Below are positions 7,879 through 16,513 of a stretch of DNA of 64,000 nt, piece after piece; position 1 is the stretch's first letter; each line of letters opens with the position of its first letter. The position numbers and the translations under genes are program-made. The notes beneath the pieces are model-generated. The model saw only the letters and a list, made by a program, of their open reading frames with translations. It had not been told where the DNA came from and did no database searches. Location of the stretch: positions 1,302,001 to 1,366,000 of the forward strand of contig NC_014923.1 in assembly GCF_000185905.1 (NCBI RefSeq), read 5' to 3'. Source of the DNA: Mesorhizobium ciceri biovar biserrulae WSM1271. Its GTDB lineage: Bacteria > Pseudomonadota > Alphaproteobacteria > Rhizobiales > Rhizobiaceae.

Positions 7879-9445
7879 ATGACGTTTCAAATCGACCGAA
7901 ACACCGTTGCGCTTGCCGGGGCCTGCCTTGCCTCGCTGCTGTTCGGCCTCGAAATCTCCAGCGTCCCGGTGATCCTTCCGAGACTGGAAAGCGTGCTCGC
8001 CGCCGACTTCAAGGATCTGCAATGGATCATGAACGCCTACACCATTGCCTGCACCACGGTGCTGATGGCGACAGGAACGCTGGCCGACCGCTTCGGCCGC
8101 AAACGGGTGATGGTGATCGCCACCATCGCCTTCGGCCTGGCCTCACTGCTGTGCGGCCTCGCGCCGAGCGCTTCGCTCCTCATCATTGCACGCTTCCTGC
8201 AAGGCCTGGCGGGAGGGGCGATGTTCACTTGCAGCGTGGCCGTCTTGTCCCACCAGTTTCAGGACGGCAGCGAACGCGGCAAGGCTTTTGTGGCCTGGAG
8301 CGTCGTCTCGGGGATCGGGCTTGGCTTTGGTCCCGCCATCGGTGGATTGCGTCGCGTTCTCGAGCTGGCAGTGGGTGTTCCTCATCCATGTGCCGCTTGC
8401 CATCCTTGCGCTGGTCTTCATCGGTGCCGGTGTCACCGAATCACGCGACCACAATGCCCAGAAGCTTGACCGTGCCGGTATCCTGACGCTCTCGTTCGCG
8501 GTGTTCGGCTTCTCCTATCTGATCACGCAAGGGGCCGATCTCGGCTCTGGCGCCCGCATCGGCGTAGCAAGTGCTGCCGTGCTGGCCTTCGCCGCGTTCC
8601 TCGTTGCCGAGAAGATCAGCCCCTACCCGATGTTCGATTTCTCGGTGTTTCGGATCCGTCAATTTTCGGGAGCGATCATGGGCGGCATCGGCATGAATTT
8701 CAGCTATTGGCCGTTCATCATCTATCTGCCGATCTATTTTTCGGGTGTGCTCGGCTACGACAGCACCACGACCGGCCTGCTGCTGCTCGTCTACACGCTT
8801 CCCTTGATGCTGATGTCCTCGACCGCCGAGCGCCTGCGCGCCCGCTATCAGGCGCGGGTGGCGATCCCGCTCGGGTTGCTGACATTGGGGGTCGGCTTTA
8901 TCGCCATGAGGATAGGTTCGAGCCTTGAGGGAACCAGCTGGCTGACCATGCTGCCCGGTACGCTGATCGCCGGTATCGGTATCGGCCTCACCAACTCACC
9001 GACCACCAACACCACGACGGGTTCGGTGTCGCCGGATCGCGCCGGCATGGCTTCGGGCATCGATATCAGCGCGCGGCTGATCACGCTCGCCATCAACATC
9101 GCGGTGCTGGGCCTGCTGTTGACGCAGGGAATTGCTTCCTATCTCAAAACCGCATTGGGCACTGCCCTTGACCCGGACGAATTGCGCGCGTTGGCGGAAA
9201 AGATCGCCACCGGAAATCTCGATGGGCTCTCGCAATATTCGCCCAGGCTGGCGACCCTCGACCCGTCCGGCGCGCTTGCGCATGCCGCCTTGGTCAACGG
9301 TTTTGGCTGGGTCATGCTCTATAGCGGGATCGGCGTTCTTGCCCTTGCCGTCATCAGCTTCGTCGTCTTCGGCCCCAGAAACGTCGCGCCGCAAGAGGCA
9401 AGGGACCGTCATCTTGCTCAGGGCGCAAGCGAAGCTCGATCGTAG
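7879..9445 (+). pseudogene. MFS transporter (DHA2/EmrB-like), frameshifted
   Basis: Encodes a multidrug-type major facilitator of about 520 residues (14 spans expected). The first part (MTFQIDRNTVALAGACLAS) contains the MFS motif A in GTLADRFGRKRV and runs to GLGFGPAIGGL. After that the frame must change: the remainder, from FSSWQWVFLIHVPLAIL to the end, lies in another frame. Adding two bases after GGATTG near 8350 gives ...GGLIVAFSSWQW, the usual sequence in this family, so a 2-base deletion is the simplest explanation. Start chosen at the ATG at 7879; the upstream in-frame region is not typical of the family. Divergent from the LysR gene; convergent with moxR. Confidence 0.85.
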
Positions 9446-9460
9446 CCAGTGCCCGGCGCC

Positions 9461-10300
9461 TCACCCTTGCCTGCGTGCCATGAAGGCAAGCCGCTCGAAC
9501 AGATGGACATCCTGTTCGTTCTTCAGCAATGCGCCATGCAGCTTGGGCAACGCGTTCTTCGGGTCGGCGCGCAGATCCTCGGGCGCGATGTCGTCGGCGA
9601 CCAGCAGCCTTATCCAGTCGAGCGCCTCGGAGGTCGACGGTTTTTTCTTCAGCCCCGGCACTTCGCGGATCTCGTAGAACTGGGTGAGGGCTGCCCGAAC
9701 CAGGTTCTGCTTGATGCCGGGATAGTGGACGTCGACGATTCTGTGCAGCGTGTCGACGTCGGGAAAGCGGATGTAATGGAAGAAGCAGCGGCGCAGGAAC
9801 GCGTCCGGCAACTCCTTCTCGTTGTTGGAAGTGATGATGACGATCGGCCTGACGGCGGCGCGGATGGTTTCGCCGGTCTCGTAGACGAAGAACTCCATCC
9901 GATCGAGTTCCTGCAGGAGATCGTTTGGGAATTCGATGTCGGCCTTGTCGATCTCGTCGATCAAGAGCACGACCTTCCTGCCGGCGGCGAAAGCCTCCCA
10001 GAGTTTGCCGCGCTTGATGTAATTCCTGATGTCGTTGAAGCGCTCGTCGCCCAACTGGCTGTCGCGCAGGCGCGAGACGGCATCATATTCGTACAGGCCC
10101 TGCTGCGCCCGCGTCGTCGACTTGACGTGCCATTCGATGAGGTCGAGGCCGAGTGCAGCCGCCACCTGGCGGGCCAGTTCCGTCTTGCCGGTGCCGGGCT
10201 CGCCCTTGACCAGCAAGGGCCGCTCCAGCGCGATCGCCGCATTGACGGCCACCATCAGATCCTTGTCGGCGACATAGGCCGCCGTGCCTTCGAAACGCAT
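9461..10300 (-). CDS. MoxR-family AAA+ ATPase
   Basis: About 279 residues. Walker A GEPGTGKTELA (about residue 38), Walker B VVLLIDEIDKAD, sensor 1 ITSNNEKELPDAFLRRC and arginine-finger region place it in the MoxR/CoxD group, which pairs with CoxE-like VWA proteins. The start is the ATG at 10300 (MRFEGTAAYVADKD), preceded by GAGGAGTAAGA. Its VWA partner gene is at 5170-6360, with a LysR/MFS pair in between, unlike the adjacent arrangement usual for this pair. Stop lies 15 bases from the convergent MFS gene. Confidence 0.93.
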   Translation of the reverse strand: MRFEGTAAYVADKDLMVAVNAAIALERPLLVKGEPGTGKTELARQVAAALGLDLIEWHVKSTTRAQQGLYEYDAVSRLRDSQLGDERFNDIRNYIKRGKLWEAFAAGRKVVLLIDEIDKADIEFPNDLLQELDRMEFFVYETGETIRAAVRPIVIITSNNEKELPDAFLRRCFFHYIRFPDVDTLHRIVDVHYPGIKQNLVRAALTQFYEIREVPGLKKKPSTSEALDWIRLLVADDIAPEDLRADPKNALPKLHGALLKNEQDVHLFERLAFMARRQG

Positions 10301-10444
10301 TCTTACTCCTCGGTTGGTCATCGCGACCGTAAGGACGAGGCCGTGCCTGTGCAAGGGTGAGGTGTTGGCGGCGCGAGGGCCTGAACCCAACACGGAAAGA
10401 GTGCCCGTCTCACTGGCGCTTAGCCGGCCGGCAGCCTATATTGG

Positions 10445-10590
10445 GCGGGACGGTCTGTGCTTCCCGGCAGGAGAACATTTTCCCCGGGGCCTTAACGATC
10501 CTTAGGGAGCTGTCCCTGGGAAGACCCGTGGGTTTTCTCACACGGCGCCCACCTACTTTGTAGGTTCCCGGGATCGCTCTCTCCACCGGT
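10445..10590 (+). ncRNA. ssrS: 6S RNA (RNA polymerase-binding)
   Basis: A non-coding stretch of about 146 bases directly before 5-formyltetrahydrofolate cyclo-ligase, the classic 6S RNA position. The sequence shows complementary ends (TTCCCGG near 10461 with CCGGGA near 10568), the segments GGCCTTAACGATCC and TTAGGGAGCTGTCCC that frame the central bubble, and the conserved block CCCACCTACTTTGTAGGTT near the 3' side. 6S RNA binds sigma-70 holoenzyme in stationary phase. Ends are approximate. A covariance-model search (Rfam 6S) would settle it. Confidence 0.75.
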
Positions 10591-10700
10591 TGTGTGGATC
10601 GTCACTTATTGCCACGCGTCCCGCATTTCGGTGGATGATTGCGGTGGAAAACGTCGCTCCCAACACTCCATCCAGATCTGACCTTTTCTACCCTGACTGC

Positions 10701-11288
10701 ATGACCTCTCTCAAAGACCTCAAAAAGCAGCTTCGCCGCGAGGCCCTCGGACGCCGCGATGCGCTCGACGAATTCTGGCGGGTGGAGGTCGCGCTTGAAA
10801 TGGCAGAGACGGCACGCGATCATCTCCATGTCGAGCCGGGCCAGATCGTTTCCGGCTTCTGGCCGATGCGCTCGGAAGTCGACGTCAGGCCGCTGATGTT
10901 TGCCTTGCGCGAAAGGGGCGCGCGGCTTTGCCTGCCGGCCATTCTCGACAAAACCACGATCGTCTTTCGCGAACTGGTGCGCGGCGTGCCGATGGTCGAG
11001 ATGGGTTTCGGCACGGTCGGCCCGCATGAAGAAGCAGAAGTGCTCGACCCCTCGGTGATGCTGGTGCCGCTCGCCGCCTTCGATGCGCGCGGCCATCGCA
11101 TCGGCTATGGTGCCGGCTATTACGACCGCGCCATCGCCAAGCTGATCGACAAGGGACAGCCGCCGCGGCTGGTCGGCATCGCCTTCGACTGCCAGGAGGT
11201 GGCAATGGTGCCGGATGAGGAACATGACGTCGTCATTCCGGAAATACTGACCGAGAGCGGGTTGCGCCGCTTCGCGTCAAAATTGTAG
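10701..11288 (+). CDS. 5-formyltetrahydrofolate cyclo-ligase
   Basis: ATP-dependent conversion of 5-formyl-THF to 5,10-methenyl-THF (folate metabolism, cytoplasm). The 195-aa product from ATG 10701 (MTSLKDLKKQLRREALGRRDAL) has the basic N-terminal helix, the substrate site SGFWPMRSEVDVRPL, the LVPLAAFDARGHRIGYGAGYYDR ATP-binding signature and the ending VVIPEILTESGLRRF. Length matches the family. The gene lies 110 bases downstream of the 6S RNA, probably co-transcribed as in other proteobacteria. The next gene follows after about 70 bases. Confidence 0.95.
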   Translation: MTSLKDLKKQLRREALGRRDALDEFWRVEVALEMAETARDHLHVEPGQIVSGFWPMRSEVDVRPLMFALRERGARLCLPAILDKTTIVFRELVRGVPMVEMGFGTVGPHEEAEVLDPSVMLVPLAAFDARGHRIGYGAGYYDRAIAKLIDKGQPPRLVGIAFDCQEVAMVPDEEHDVVIPEILTESGLRRFASKL

Positions 11289-11358
11289 ATAAAAGGACGC
11301 ATGATCTTTCACAGACGTCATGCAGCTTTTGCTTCGCTGACCTTCGGTGCGGGATCAT

Positions 11359-12183
11359 ATGAGACTTCTCTTCCTCGGTGACATGGTTGGAAAGACAGGA
11401 CGGACGGCGGTGTGGGAACAGCTGCCCGGCTTGATCTCCGACTTCAAACTCGATTTCGTCATCGTCAACGGTGAGAACGCCGCCGGCGGCTTCGGCATCA
11501 CCGAAGATATCTTTCGCGAGACGATCGCGGCCGGTGCGGATGTCGTCACAACCGGCAACCATGTCTGGGACCAGCGCGACGCACTCGCCTTCGCGCCGCG
11601 CGAAGAGCGCTTCCTGCGCCCCTCGAACTTTCCCAAGGGCACGCCCGGGCGCGGCTCCGGCGTCTACATCGCCAGGAGCGGCGCGCGCGTGCTGGTCGCC
11701 AACATCATGGGCCGGGTGTTCATGCATCCCGAACTCGACGATCCCTTCCAGGCCGGCGAACGCGAGCTTGCCGCCTGTCCGCTCGGCGAGCAGGCGGATG
11801 CCGTGATCATCGACTTCCACGCCGAGGCGACCTCGGAAAAGATGTGCTTCGCGCATTTCGTCGACGGCCGTGCCAGCCTCGTCGTCGGCACCCATACCCA
11901 CCAGCCGACCGGCGATCACCAGATCCTCAATGGCGGCACCGGTTATATGTCCGACGCCGGCATGTGCGGCGACTATGATTCCTCGCTCGGCATGGACAAG
12001 GAGGAGCCGCTCAACCGGTTCCTGTCGAAAGTGCCGAAAGGCCGCTTCGAAGCGGCGACCGGACCGGCGACCTTGTGCGGCGTCGGCGTCGATATTTCCG
12101 ACCGCACCGGGCTGACCGACCGGATCGCGCCGTTTCGTCGCGGCCCGCGGCTGGAGGAAACCGCACCGTCCTTCTGGTCATGA
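11359..12183 (+). CDS. YmdB/TIGR00282-family metallophosphoesterase
   Basis: 274 aa from ATG 11359 (MRLLFLGDMVGKTGR). Motifs of the calcineurin-like family: GDMVGKTGR, NGENAAGGFGI, TTGNHVWDQ, DFHAEATSEK, VVGTHTHQPT. The TIGR00282 family includes YmdB of Bacillus, a cyclic-nucleotide phosphodiesterase affecting motility and biofilm switching; the rhizobial role is unknown. Two metals are expected to be bound by the Asp/Asn/His residues listed. It follows the cyclo-ligase gene in the same direction. Confidence 0.93.
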   Translation: MRLLFLGDMVGKTGRTAVWEQLPGLISDFKLDFVIVNGENAAGGFGITEDIFRETIAAGADVVTTGNHVWDQRDALAFAPREERFLRPSNFPKGTPGRGSGVYIARSGARVLVANIMGRVFMHPELDDPFQAGERELAACPLGEQADAVIIDFHAEATSEKMCFAHFVDGRASLVVGTHTHQPTGDHQILNGGTGYMSDAGMCGDYDSSLGMDKEEPLNRFLSKVPKGRFEAATGPATLCGVGVDISDRTGLTDRIAPFRRGPRLEETAPSFWS

Positions 12184-12257
12184 CATTGATATAGGCACGC
12201 TTAGTACCTAACTGCCGGCGACACTGCTCTAGATCGTTAAAAGAGGGGACGACCTCC

Positions 12258-13019
12258 ATGCAGCTCATCGAATTCCTGGCGCCGCATTTTCAATTTGTGT
12301 CCGATCCAACCGCCTGGGTCGCGCTGCTGACGCTGATTGTGCTCGAGGTCGTGCTCGGCATCGACAATCTGATCTTCATCTCGATCCTGACCAACAAGCT
12401 GCCGGAAGCACAACGGGCCCGTGCCCGCCGGCTCGGCATCTCGGCGGCGCTGATCATGCGGCTGGTGCTGCTGGCCACCATTTCGATCATCGTCCAGCTG
12501 ACCACGCCGGTGTTCACGGCCTTCGGCCACGGTTTTTCCTGGCGCGACCTGATCCTGATCGCCGGCGGCCTGTTCCTGGTCTGGAAGGCGACCAAGGAGA
12601 TCCATCACACGGTCGATCCCGACGACCACAAGGATACGATGATGGGCGAGACGCTGCAGATCAGCCTCGCCGGCGCGATCTTCCAGATCCTACTGCTCGA
12701 CCTGGTCTTCTCAATCGATTCGATCATCACCGCCGTCGGCATGACCGACGAGATCGCCATCATGTACATCGCCGTGATCGTGGCGGTCAGCGTGATGATG
12801 CTGGCGGCCGGGCCGCTGGCCAACTTCATCGCCAAGAACCCGAGCATTGTCATGCTGGCGCTGGGCTTCCTTTTGATGATCGGCATGACACTGATCGCCG
12901 ACGGCATGGGCTACCATGTGCCCAAGGGCTACATCTATGCGGCGATGGGCTTTTCGGCATTGGTCGAGGGGCTCAACATGCTGGCGCGGCGGCGCAAGAA
13001 GCCGGGCGGCGGGCATTGA
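12258..13019 (+). CDS. TerC-family integral membrane protein
   Basis: 253 aa with about seven hydrophobic spans. Family hallmarks are the intramembrane acidic residues in [11 protein letters not shown] (span 1) and in [16 protein letters not shown] (span 4), and the basic loop [16 protein letters not shown]. TerC proteins are linked to metal handling (including manganese export for secreted enzymes) and tellurium resistance; the substrate cannot be read here. The gene ends 3 bases before a small ORF that begins at 13023. Confidence 0.94.
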   Translation: MQLIEFLAPHFQFVSDPTAWVALLTLIVLEVVLGIDNLIFISILTNKLPEAQRARARRLGISAALIMRLVLLATISIIVQLTTPVFTAFGHGFSWRDLILIAGGLFLVWKATKEIHHTVDPDDHKDTMMGETLQISLAGAIFQILLLDLVFSIDSIITAVGMTDEIAIMYIAVIVAVSVMMLAAGPLANFIAKNPSIVMLALGFLLMIGMTLIADGMGYHVPKGYIYAAMGFSALVEGLNMLARRRKKPGGGH

Positions 13020-13022
13020 GGC

Positions 13023-13193
13023 ATGAGCAGCAGGGACCTTAGCCAGGATCAGCGCGATCAGTTGGCCAAGCTGGCTGAATTGCCTGACAGCGAGATCGAT
13101 ATCTTGGACATTCCGGAAGCTCCGGCCGAGAATTGGGCTCAAGCTCGTCGTGAGCAGGAAAAGCGGCGATCCCAAGCCCGCCGGTTCAGTTAG
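13023..13193 (+). CDS. Small ORF, possible antitoxin N-terminal remnant
   Basis: 56-residue ORF starting ATGAGCAGC just after terC. It reads MSSRDLSQDQRDQLAKLAEL, then LPDSEIDILDIPEAPAENW and ends in an Arg-rich tail QARREQEKRRSQARRFS. The central part resembles the N-terminal region of BrnA-like antitoxins (LPDxEIDTSDIPE), but the expected ribbon-helix-helix or partner-binding part is missing. It overlaps the convergent SRPBCC gene by 8 bases. No strong ribosome site; it may be translated by coupling to terC or be a decayed fragment. Confidence 0.45.
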   Translation: MSSRDLSQDQRDQLAKLAELPDSEIDILDIPEAPAENWAQARREQEKRRSQARRFS

Positions 13194-13653
13194 CCGGCAC
13201 GCCCTTCGGGTGACGGTCGCCGATCAGGCCGAGCGTCAGGCCTTGTTCCAGCCACGCCTTGGCACCGGCCAGCACCAGCGTGAAGCCGCCGGTTGAGCCG
13301 ACGGCCTCTTTGACCTGCCCGTCGCCATCGCCGGCGAAGCCAAAATTGCGAACCTCGAGAAAAGTTGTCTCGCCAGGCATTTCGGTGAAAGTCCAGACCA
13401 CGGTGGTCGGTGGATCGCTCCACTGCATGACGATCTTTTCGTTCGGAACGATCTCGCTGACGTCGACCGTCGTCGAGGCGCCGTACATGCGCCATTCCCA
13501 GTGGATCTGCTCGCCGCTGTCCAGCCGGCCGCTGCCATGGGTAAACCAGAATTTTGTGGTGATGGCCGGGTCGACGAAGGCCTCGAACACTTCGGCGACA
13601 GGCCGCCGGATCAGCATGCCGGCTTCGGCGGTCGGTTTTTCGTGGATGTCCAT
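13186..13653 (-). CDS. SRPBCC (AHSA1-type) domain protein
   Basis: 155 aa of the activator-of-Hsp90 homology / polyketide-cyclase-like (START-fold) family: PVAEVFEAFVDPAITTKFWF at the N-terminus, SGEQIHWEWRMYG in the middle and a C-terminal amphipathic helix (FTLVLAGAKAWLEQG) that closes the hydrophobic cavity. A good ribosome site (GGAGCATTCC) precedes ATG 13653. It is the second gene of a minus-strand pair, 16 bases after another SRPBCC gene, with an ArsR-type regulator divergent to both. The ligand is unknown. Confidence 0.9.
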   Translation of the reverse strand: MDIHEKPTAEAGMLIRRPVAEVFEAFVDPAITTKFWFTHGSGRLDSGEQIHWEWRMYGASTTVDVSEIVPNEKIVMQWSDPPTTVVWTFTEMPGETTFLEVRNFGFAGDGDGQVKEAVGSTGGFTLVLAGAKAWLEQGLTLGLIGDRHPKGVPAN

Positions 13654-13669
13654 GGAATGCTCCTAATGG

Positions 13670-14152
13670 TCAGATATTGGTCTCGTTGGCGGGTTCGCCT
13701 TTCATCTCGCTGCGGTAGTAACCGTCGCGCAAATTGATGCCGTACTCGACATAGGCCTTCATGCAGGCCAGCATCTGCGACCAGCCCTCGCAATTGAGGT
13801 AGGACTTCTTCAGGCCGACCGCGCCTTCCTGCCAGCCGCTCTCGGCGATGGTGACGAAGGTGCCGCCATCGTCCAGCGGTTCGAAGTTCATCTCGATGCG
13901 GGTTTTGTAGGCCGGCTTGCCGTCCTCATCGGTGGCATCCCAGCGCAGCACGATGCGGCGGTCCTTGACCACTTCGTCGACCTCAACCGGCACCTTGCCC
14001 CACCAGACGACGCCGGCGCCGGCTTCCAGCGGGGCGCTGGCGCCGCCGATCGTGGTGAAATAGCCGCTCAGTTTCTTCGGATTGACGACTGCGTCGAAGA
14101 CGTCGGCGACCGGCTTGCCGATGCGTCCGGAAACACTGAATCCAAGTGACAT
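13670..14152 (-). CDS. SRPBCC (AHSA1-type) domain protein
   Basis: 160 aa from ATG 14152 (MSLGFSVSGRIGKPVADVF). The N-terminal GKPVADVFDAVVNPKKLSGY, the strand ASAPLEAGAGVVWWG and the C-terminal helix SQMLACMKAYVEYGINLR fit the AHSA1 family. It is distinct in sequence from the next gene, so this is an old duplication or two family members. Divergent from an ArsR regulator; the shared promoter carries a perfect operator-like palindrome. ArsR-SRPBCC pairs are frequent in rhizobia. Confidence 0.9.
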   Translation of the reverse strand: MSLGFSVSGRIGKPVADVFDAVVNPKKLSGYFTTIGGASAPLEAGAGVVWWGKVPVEVDEVVKDRRIVLRWDATDEDGKPAYKTRIEMNFEPLDDGGTFVTIAESGWQEGAVGLKKSYLNCEGWSQMLACMKAYVEYGINLRDGYYRSEMKGEPANETNI

Positions 14153-14186
14153 ATCCACAGCTCCTTCCCTTGATCGGTCCAAAGAT

Positions 14187-14206
14187 ATGTTATATAAACA
14201 TAACAT
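14187..14206. promoter_or_regulatory. Probable ArsR operator palindrome
   Basis: ATGTTAT-ATAAAC-ATAACAT, a perfect 7-base inverted repeat with a 6-base spacer, immediately before the ArsR start codon at 14205 and in the divergent promoter region of the SRPBCC genes. Size and AT-rich character match ArsR-type operators, so autoregulation and control of the SRPBCC pair are likely. Confidence 0.7.
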
Positions 14207-14528
14207 GTCAAGCAGATCGCAAGACGACAATGTTTTCAAGGCGCTGGCGCATCCGCGCCGGCGTGAAATACTGGATCAGCTGAAGGACGCGCCGAAGACG
14301 ACCGGCACGCTGTGCGAGGCCTTTCCCGCTATCGATCGCTGCACGGTCATGCTGCATCTGAAGGTGCTGGAGGAGGCCGACCTGATCGTTGCGCGGCGCG
14401 ACGGCCGCGAGCGCTGGAACCATCTCAACGCGCTGCCGATCAAGCAGATCCACGACCGCTGGATCAGCCAGTATGCCGGCCATGCGCTCAGCATCATCGA
14501 CCGACTGAAGTCGGACCTCGAGGCGTGA
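14205..14528 (+). CDS. ArsR-family winged-helix regulator
   Basis: 107 aa with the ArsR DNA-binding fold (DNVFKALAHPRRREILDQLK, then CTVMLHLKVLEEADLIVARR with the recognition helix). The typical ELCVCDL metal box is absent, and the C-terminus (HDRWISQYAGHALSIIDRL) matches the subfamily found next to SRPBCC proteins, so it is probably not metal-sensing. Start placed at ATG 14205; an in-frame ATG at 14187 falls inside the palindromic operator and is less likely. Confidence 0.88.
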   Translation: MSSRSQDDNVFKALAHPRRREILDQLKDAPKTTGTLCEAFPAIDRCTVMLHLKVLEEADLIVARRDGRERWNHLNALPIKQIHDRWISQYAGHALSIIDRLKSDLEA

Positions 14529-14741
14529 GCGGCCGCAGCAGGTCACGTCTTGCGCCGCATGCGCGGTGCGGCTGGACGAATTGAGCCGATTTATCTATAA
14601 GCCGGCCATTCCGACAGAGAACGCCGTGCTTCCAAGAGGTGCACCTGGGACGCTCTGAAATTTTGAATTCGGGCATTGCGGAAGACGAGGTCAGATCACT
14701 TCGCTTCGCGATGCTCTAGCCGAGAAGACGACAGGGGTGCC

Positions 14742-15491
14742 ATGGCTGGCCATTCACAGTTCAAGAACATCATGCACCGCAAGGGCCGCCAGGATGCGGT
14801 GCGGTCTAAAATGTTTTCCAAGCTGGCGCGCGAAATCACCGTCGCCGCTAAAAGCGGGACGCCCGATCCATCGATGAACCCGCGCTTGCGCCTGGCGATC
14901 CAGAACGCCAAGGCGGTGTCGATGCCGAAGGACAACATCCAGCGCGCCGTCAACAAGGCCTCGATGGGCGATGCCGAGAATTACGAAGCCGTGCGCTATG
15001 AGGGCTATGGCCCGGGCGGCGTCGCTGTCATTGTCGAGGCGCTGACCGACAACCGCAACCGCTCGGCGTCCAATGTGCGTGCTGCCTTCACCAAGGCCGG
15101 CGGCGCGATGGGGGAAACGGGCTCGGTTTCCTTCATGTGGGACCGCGTCGGCGAGATCTATTATCCGGCATCGGCCGGCAGCGCCGACAAGGTCATGGAA
15201 GCGGCAATCGAAGCCGGCGCCGACGACGTGGAAACCGACGAGGAAGGCCACACCATCTATTGCGCCTTCGAGAATCTCGGTGAGGTGTCGAAGGCTCTGG
15301 AAACCTCGCTCGGCGAGGCAGAATCGGTGAAGCTGATCTGGCGGCCTCAGAACAACGTTCCGGTCGACGAGGAGCGGGCACAGTCGCTGATGAAACTGGT
15401 CGCCACGCTCGAGGACGACGACGACGTGCAGAGCGTCTACGCCAACTTCGAAGTCGACGACGAGACCATGGCCAAGCTCAGCGCGGCATGA
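14742..15491 (+). CDS. yebC: YebC/PmpR-family translation or transcription regulator
   Basis: 249 aa from ATG 14742 ([18 protein letters not shown]), the invariant start of the family. It has the [13 protein letters not shown] and [21 protein letters not shown] segments, the glycine-rich [20 protein letters not shown] and an acidic C-terminal domain. YebC proteins were called transcription factors; more recent work links them to relief of ribosome stalling at proline-rich stretches. The stop overlaps the start of the SelT-like gene (ATGA), so they are translationally coupled. Confidence 0.96.
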   Translation: MAGHSQFKNIMHRKGRQDAVRSKMFSKLAREITVAAKSGTPDPSMNPRLRLAIQNAKAVSMPKDNIQRAVNKASMGDAENYEAVRYEGYGPGGVAVIVEALTDNRNRSASNVRAAFTKAGGAMGETGSVSFMWDRVGEIYYPASAGSADKVMEAAIEAGADDVETDEEGHTIYCAFENLGEVSKALETSLGEAESVKLIWRPQNNVPVDEERAQSLMKLVATLEDDDDVQSVYANFEVDDETMAKLSAA

Positions 15492-15805
15492 GCGGAGCTC
15501 AGCCCGGCATGAGCGAGAGAGTGCTCCCCGCCATCCGCATCACCTACTGCACGCAGTGCCAATGGCTGTTGCGCGCCGGCTGGATGGCGCAGGAGCTGCT
15601 GTCGACCTTCGGCACGGACCTCGGCGAAGTAACGCTGGTGCCGGGCACCGGCGGCATCTTCACCATTTCCTGCAATGACGTGCTTGTCTGGGATCGCAAG
15701 CGCGACGGCGGTTTTCCGGACGCGGCCAAGCTGAAGCAACTGGTCCGCGATGTCATTGATCCGGACCGCGACCTCGGTCATTCCGATCGGAAGACAAAGG
15801 CGTAG
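15488..15805 (+). CDS. SelT/SelW/SelH (Rdx) thioredoxin-like protein, Cys form
   Basis: 105 aa. The redox motif CTQC (residues about 21-24, after IRITY) replaces the CxxU of selenoprotein relatives. The rest fits the Rdx family: [27 protein letters not shown], then [19 protein letters not shown]. It is predicted to be a small cytoplasmic thiol-redox protein; partners unknown. An alternative start eight codons downstream ([13 protein letters not shown]) is possible. Four-base overlap with yebC. Confidence 0.92.
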   Translation: MSGAQPGMSERVLPAIRITYCTQCQWLLRAGWMAQELLSTFGTDLGEVTLVPGTGGIFTISCNDVLVWDRKRDGGFPDAAKLKQLVRDVIDPDRDLGHSDRKTKA

Positions 15806-15823
15806 AGGCCGCCGGCGCTGCCG

Positions 15824-15973
15824 TCACTTGCGTCGCCACGCTCCGAAGGCGGCGCCGATCGCAATACCCACGGCGACGCCCATCGGAAGGTCATCCAGAG
15901 CGGTGCCGACCGCGGCACCGACACCAACTCCGATCGCCATGCCGAAGGCCATATTCGAATATTGATCCTTCAT
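15824..15973 (-). CDS. Glycine-zipper small membrane protein, 49 aa
   Basis: Reads MKDQYSNMAFGMAIGVGVGA followed by AVGTALDDLPMGVAVGIAIG and AAFGAWRRK. Two Gly/Ala-rich hydrophobic stretches with small residues every fourth position look like a glycine-zipper hairpin that can pack in the membrane. It is convergent with the SelT-like gene (19 bases apart). Codon use is native. Function unknown; such small proteins are often missed in annotation. Confidence 0.6.
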   Translation of the reverse strand: MKDQYSNMAFGMAIGVGVGAAVGTALDDLPMGVAVGIAIGAAFGAWRRK

Positions 15974-15994
15974 CGGTGGCTCCATCCATCCTTT

Positions 15995-16474
15995 TCAACG
16001 CGCGGCGAACCAGAAGGATGCCAGCGCGGCTATGCCGCTGATGGTGCGGACATGGTTCCACATCACCCACTCGTTGAGGTAGCGCGACCACAGGCTTGCG
16101 CCATTGCTGCTGGCCGGATCGAGGGCGGCGAGCGCATCGTTGAGCGGGACGTTGAAGATCATCGTCACCACCACGATGCCGATGAGATAGAGCAGGCTGC
16201 CGGCAACCAGCCAGAGCGAGCCTGGCTGGTTCCAGCCGATCACCGCACCGATGGCGACAACGATGCAGACGAGAGCCGTGCCGAACAGTGCTGTCATGAA
16301 TAGCGGCGTCACCGCTGTGACGTTGATGGAATTCATCGCGGCAATGCCGCTTGCGGCTGGCATGCGGGCGAGGCCCGGCATGACGAAGCTGGAGAAAGCA
16401 AAGAAGACGCCGCCGACGACGCCTGAGCCAAGTGCGGCAATGAAGATGAGAGTGGGAAGAAGTTTCGCGATCAT
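15995..16474 (-). CDS. DUF1772 (anthrone-oxygenase-like) membrane protein
   Basis: 159 aa from ATG 16474 (MIAKLLPTLIFIAALGSGVV) with four hydrophobic spans. The family signature is the first span, followed by FFAFSSFVMPGLARMPAASG and AAMNSINVTAVTPLFM, and the C-terminal WVMWNHVRTISGIAAL with His and Arg facing the membrane. The DUF1772 name comes from a fungal anthrone oxygenase; bacterial roles are unknown. It is divergent from a TetR regulator over a 126-base gap with repeated sites, so control by that TetR is likely. Confidence 0.88.
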   Translation of the reverse strand: MIAKLLPTLIFIAALGSGVVGGVFFAFSSFVMPGLARMPAASGIAAMNSINVTAVTPLFMTALFGTALVCIVVAIGAVIGWNQPGSLWLVAGSLLYLIGIVVVTMIFNVPLNDALAALDPASSNGASLWSRYLNEWVMWNHVRTISGIAALASFWFAAR

Positions 16475-16513
16475 GTCAGTTGCTCCAGATGCCCATTGTG
16501 CTTTCCTCCGCAT

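Noticed and set aside
10284..10505. Small coding frames across the 6S RNA region
   Set aside because: They cover the structured RNA and have no homologous features or ribosome sites.
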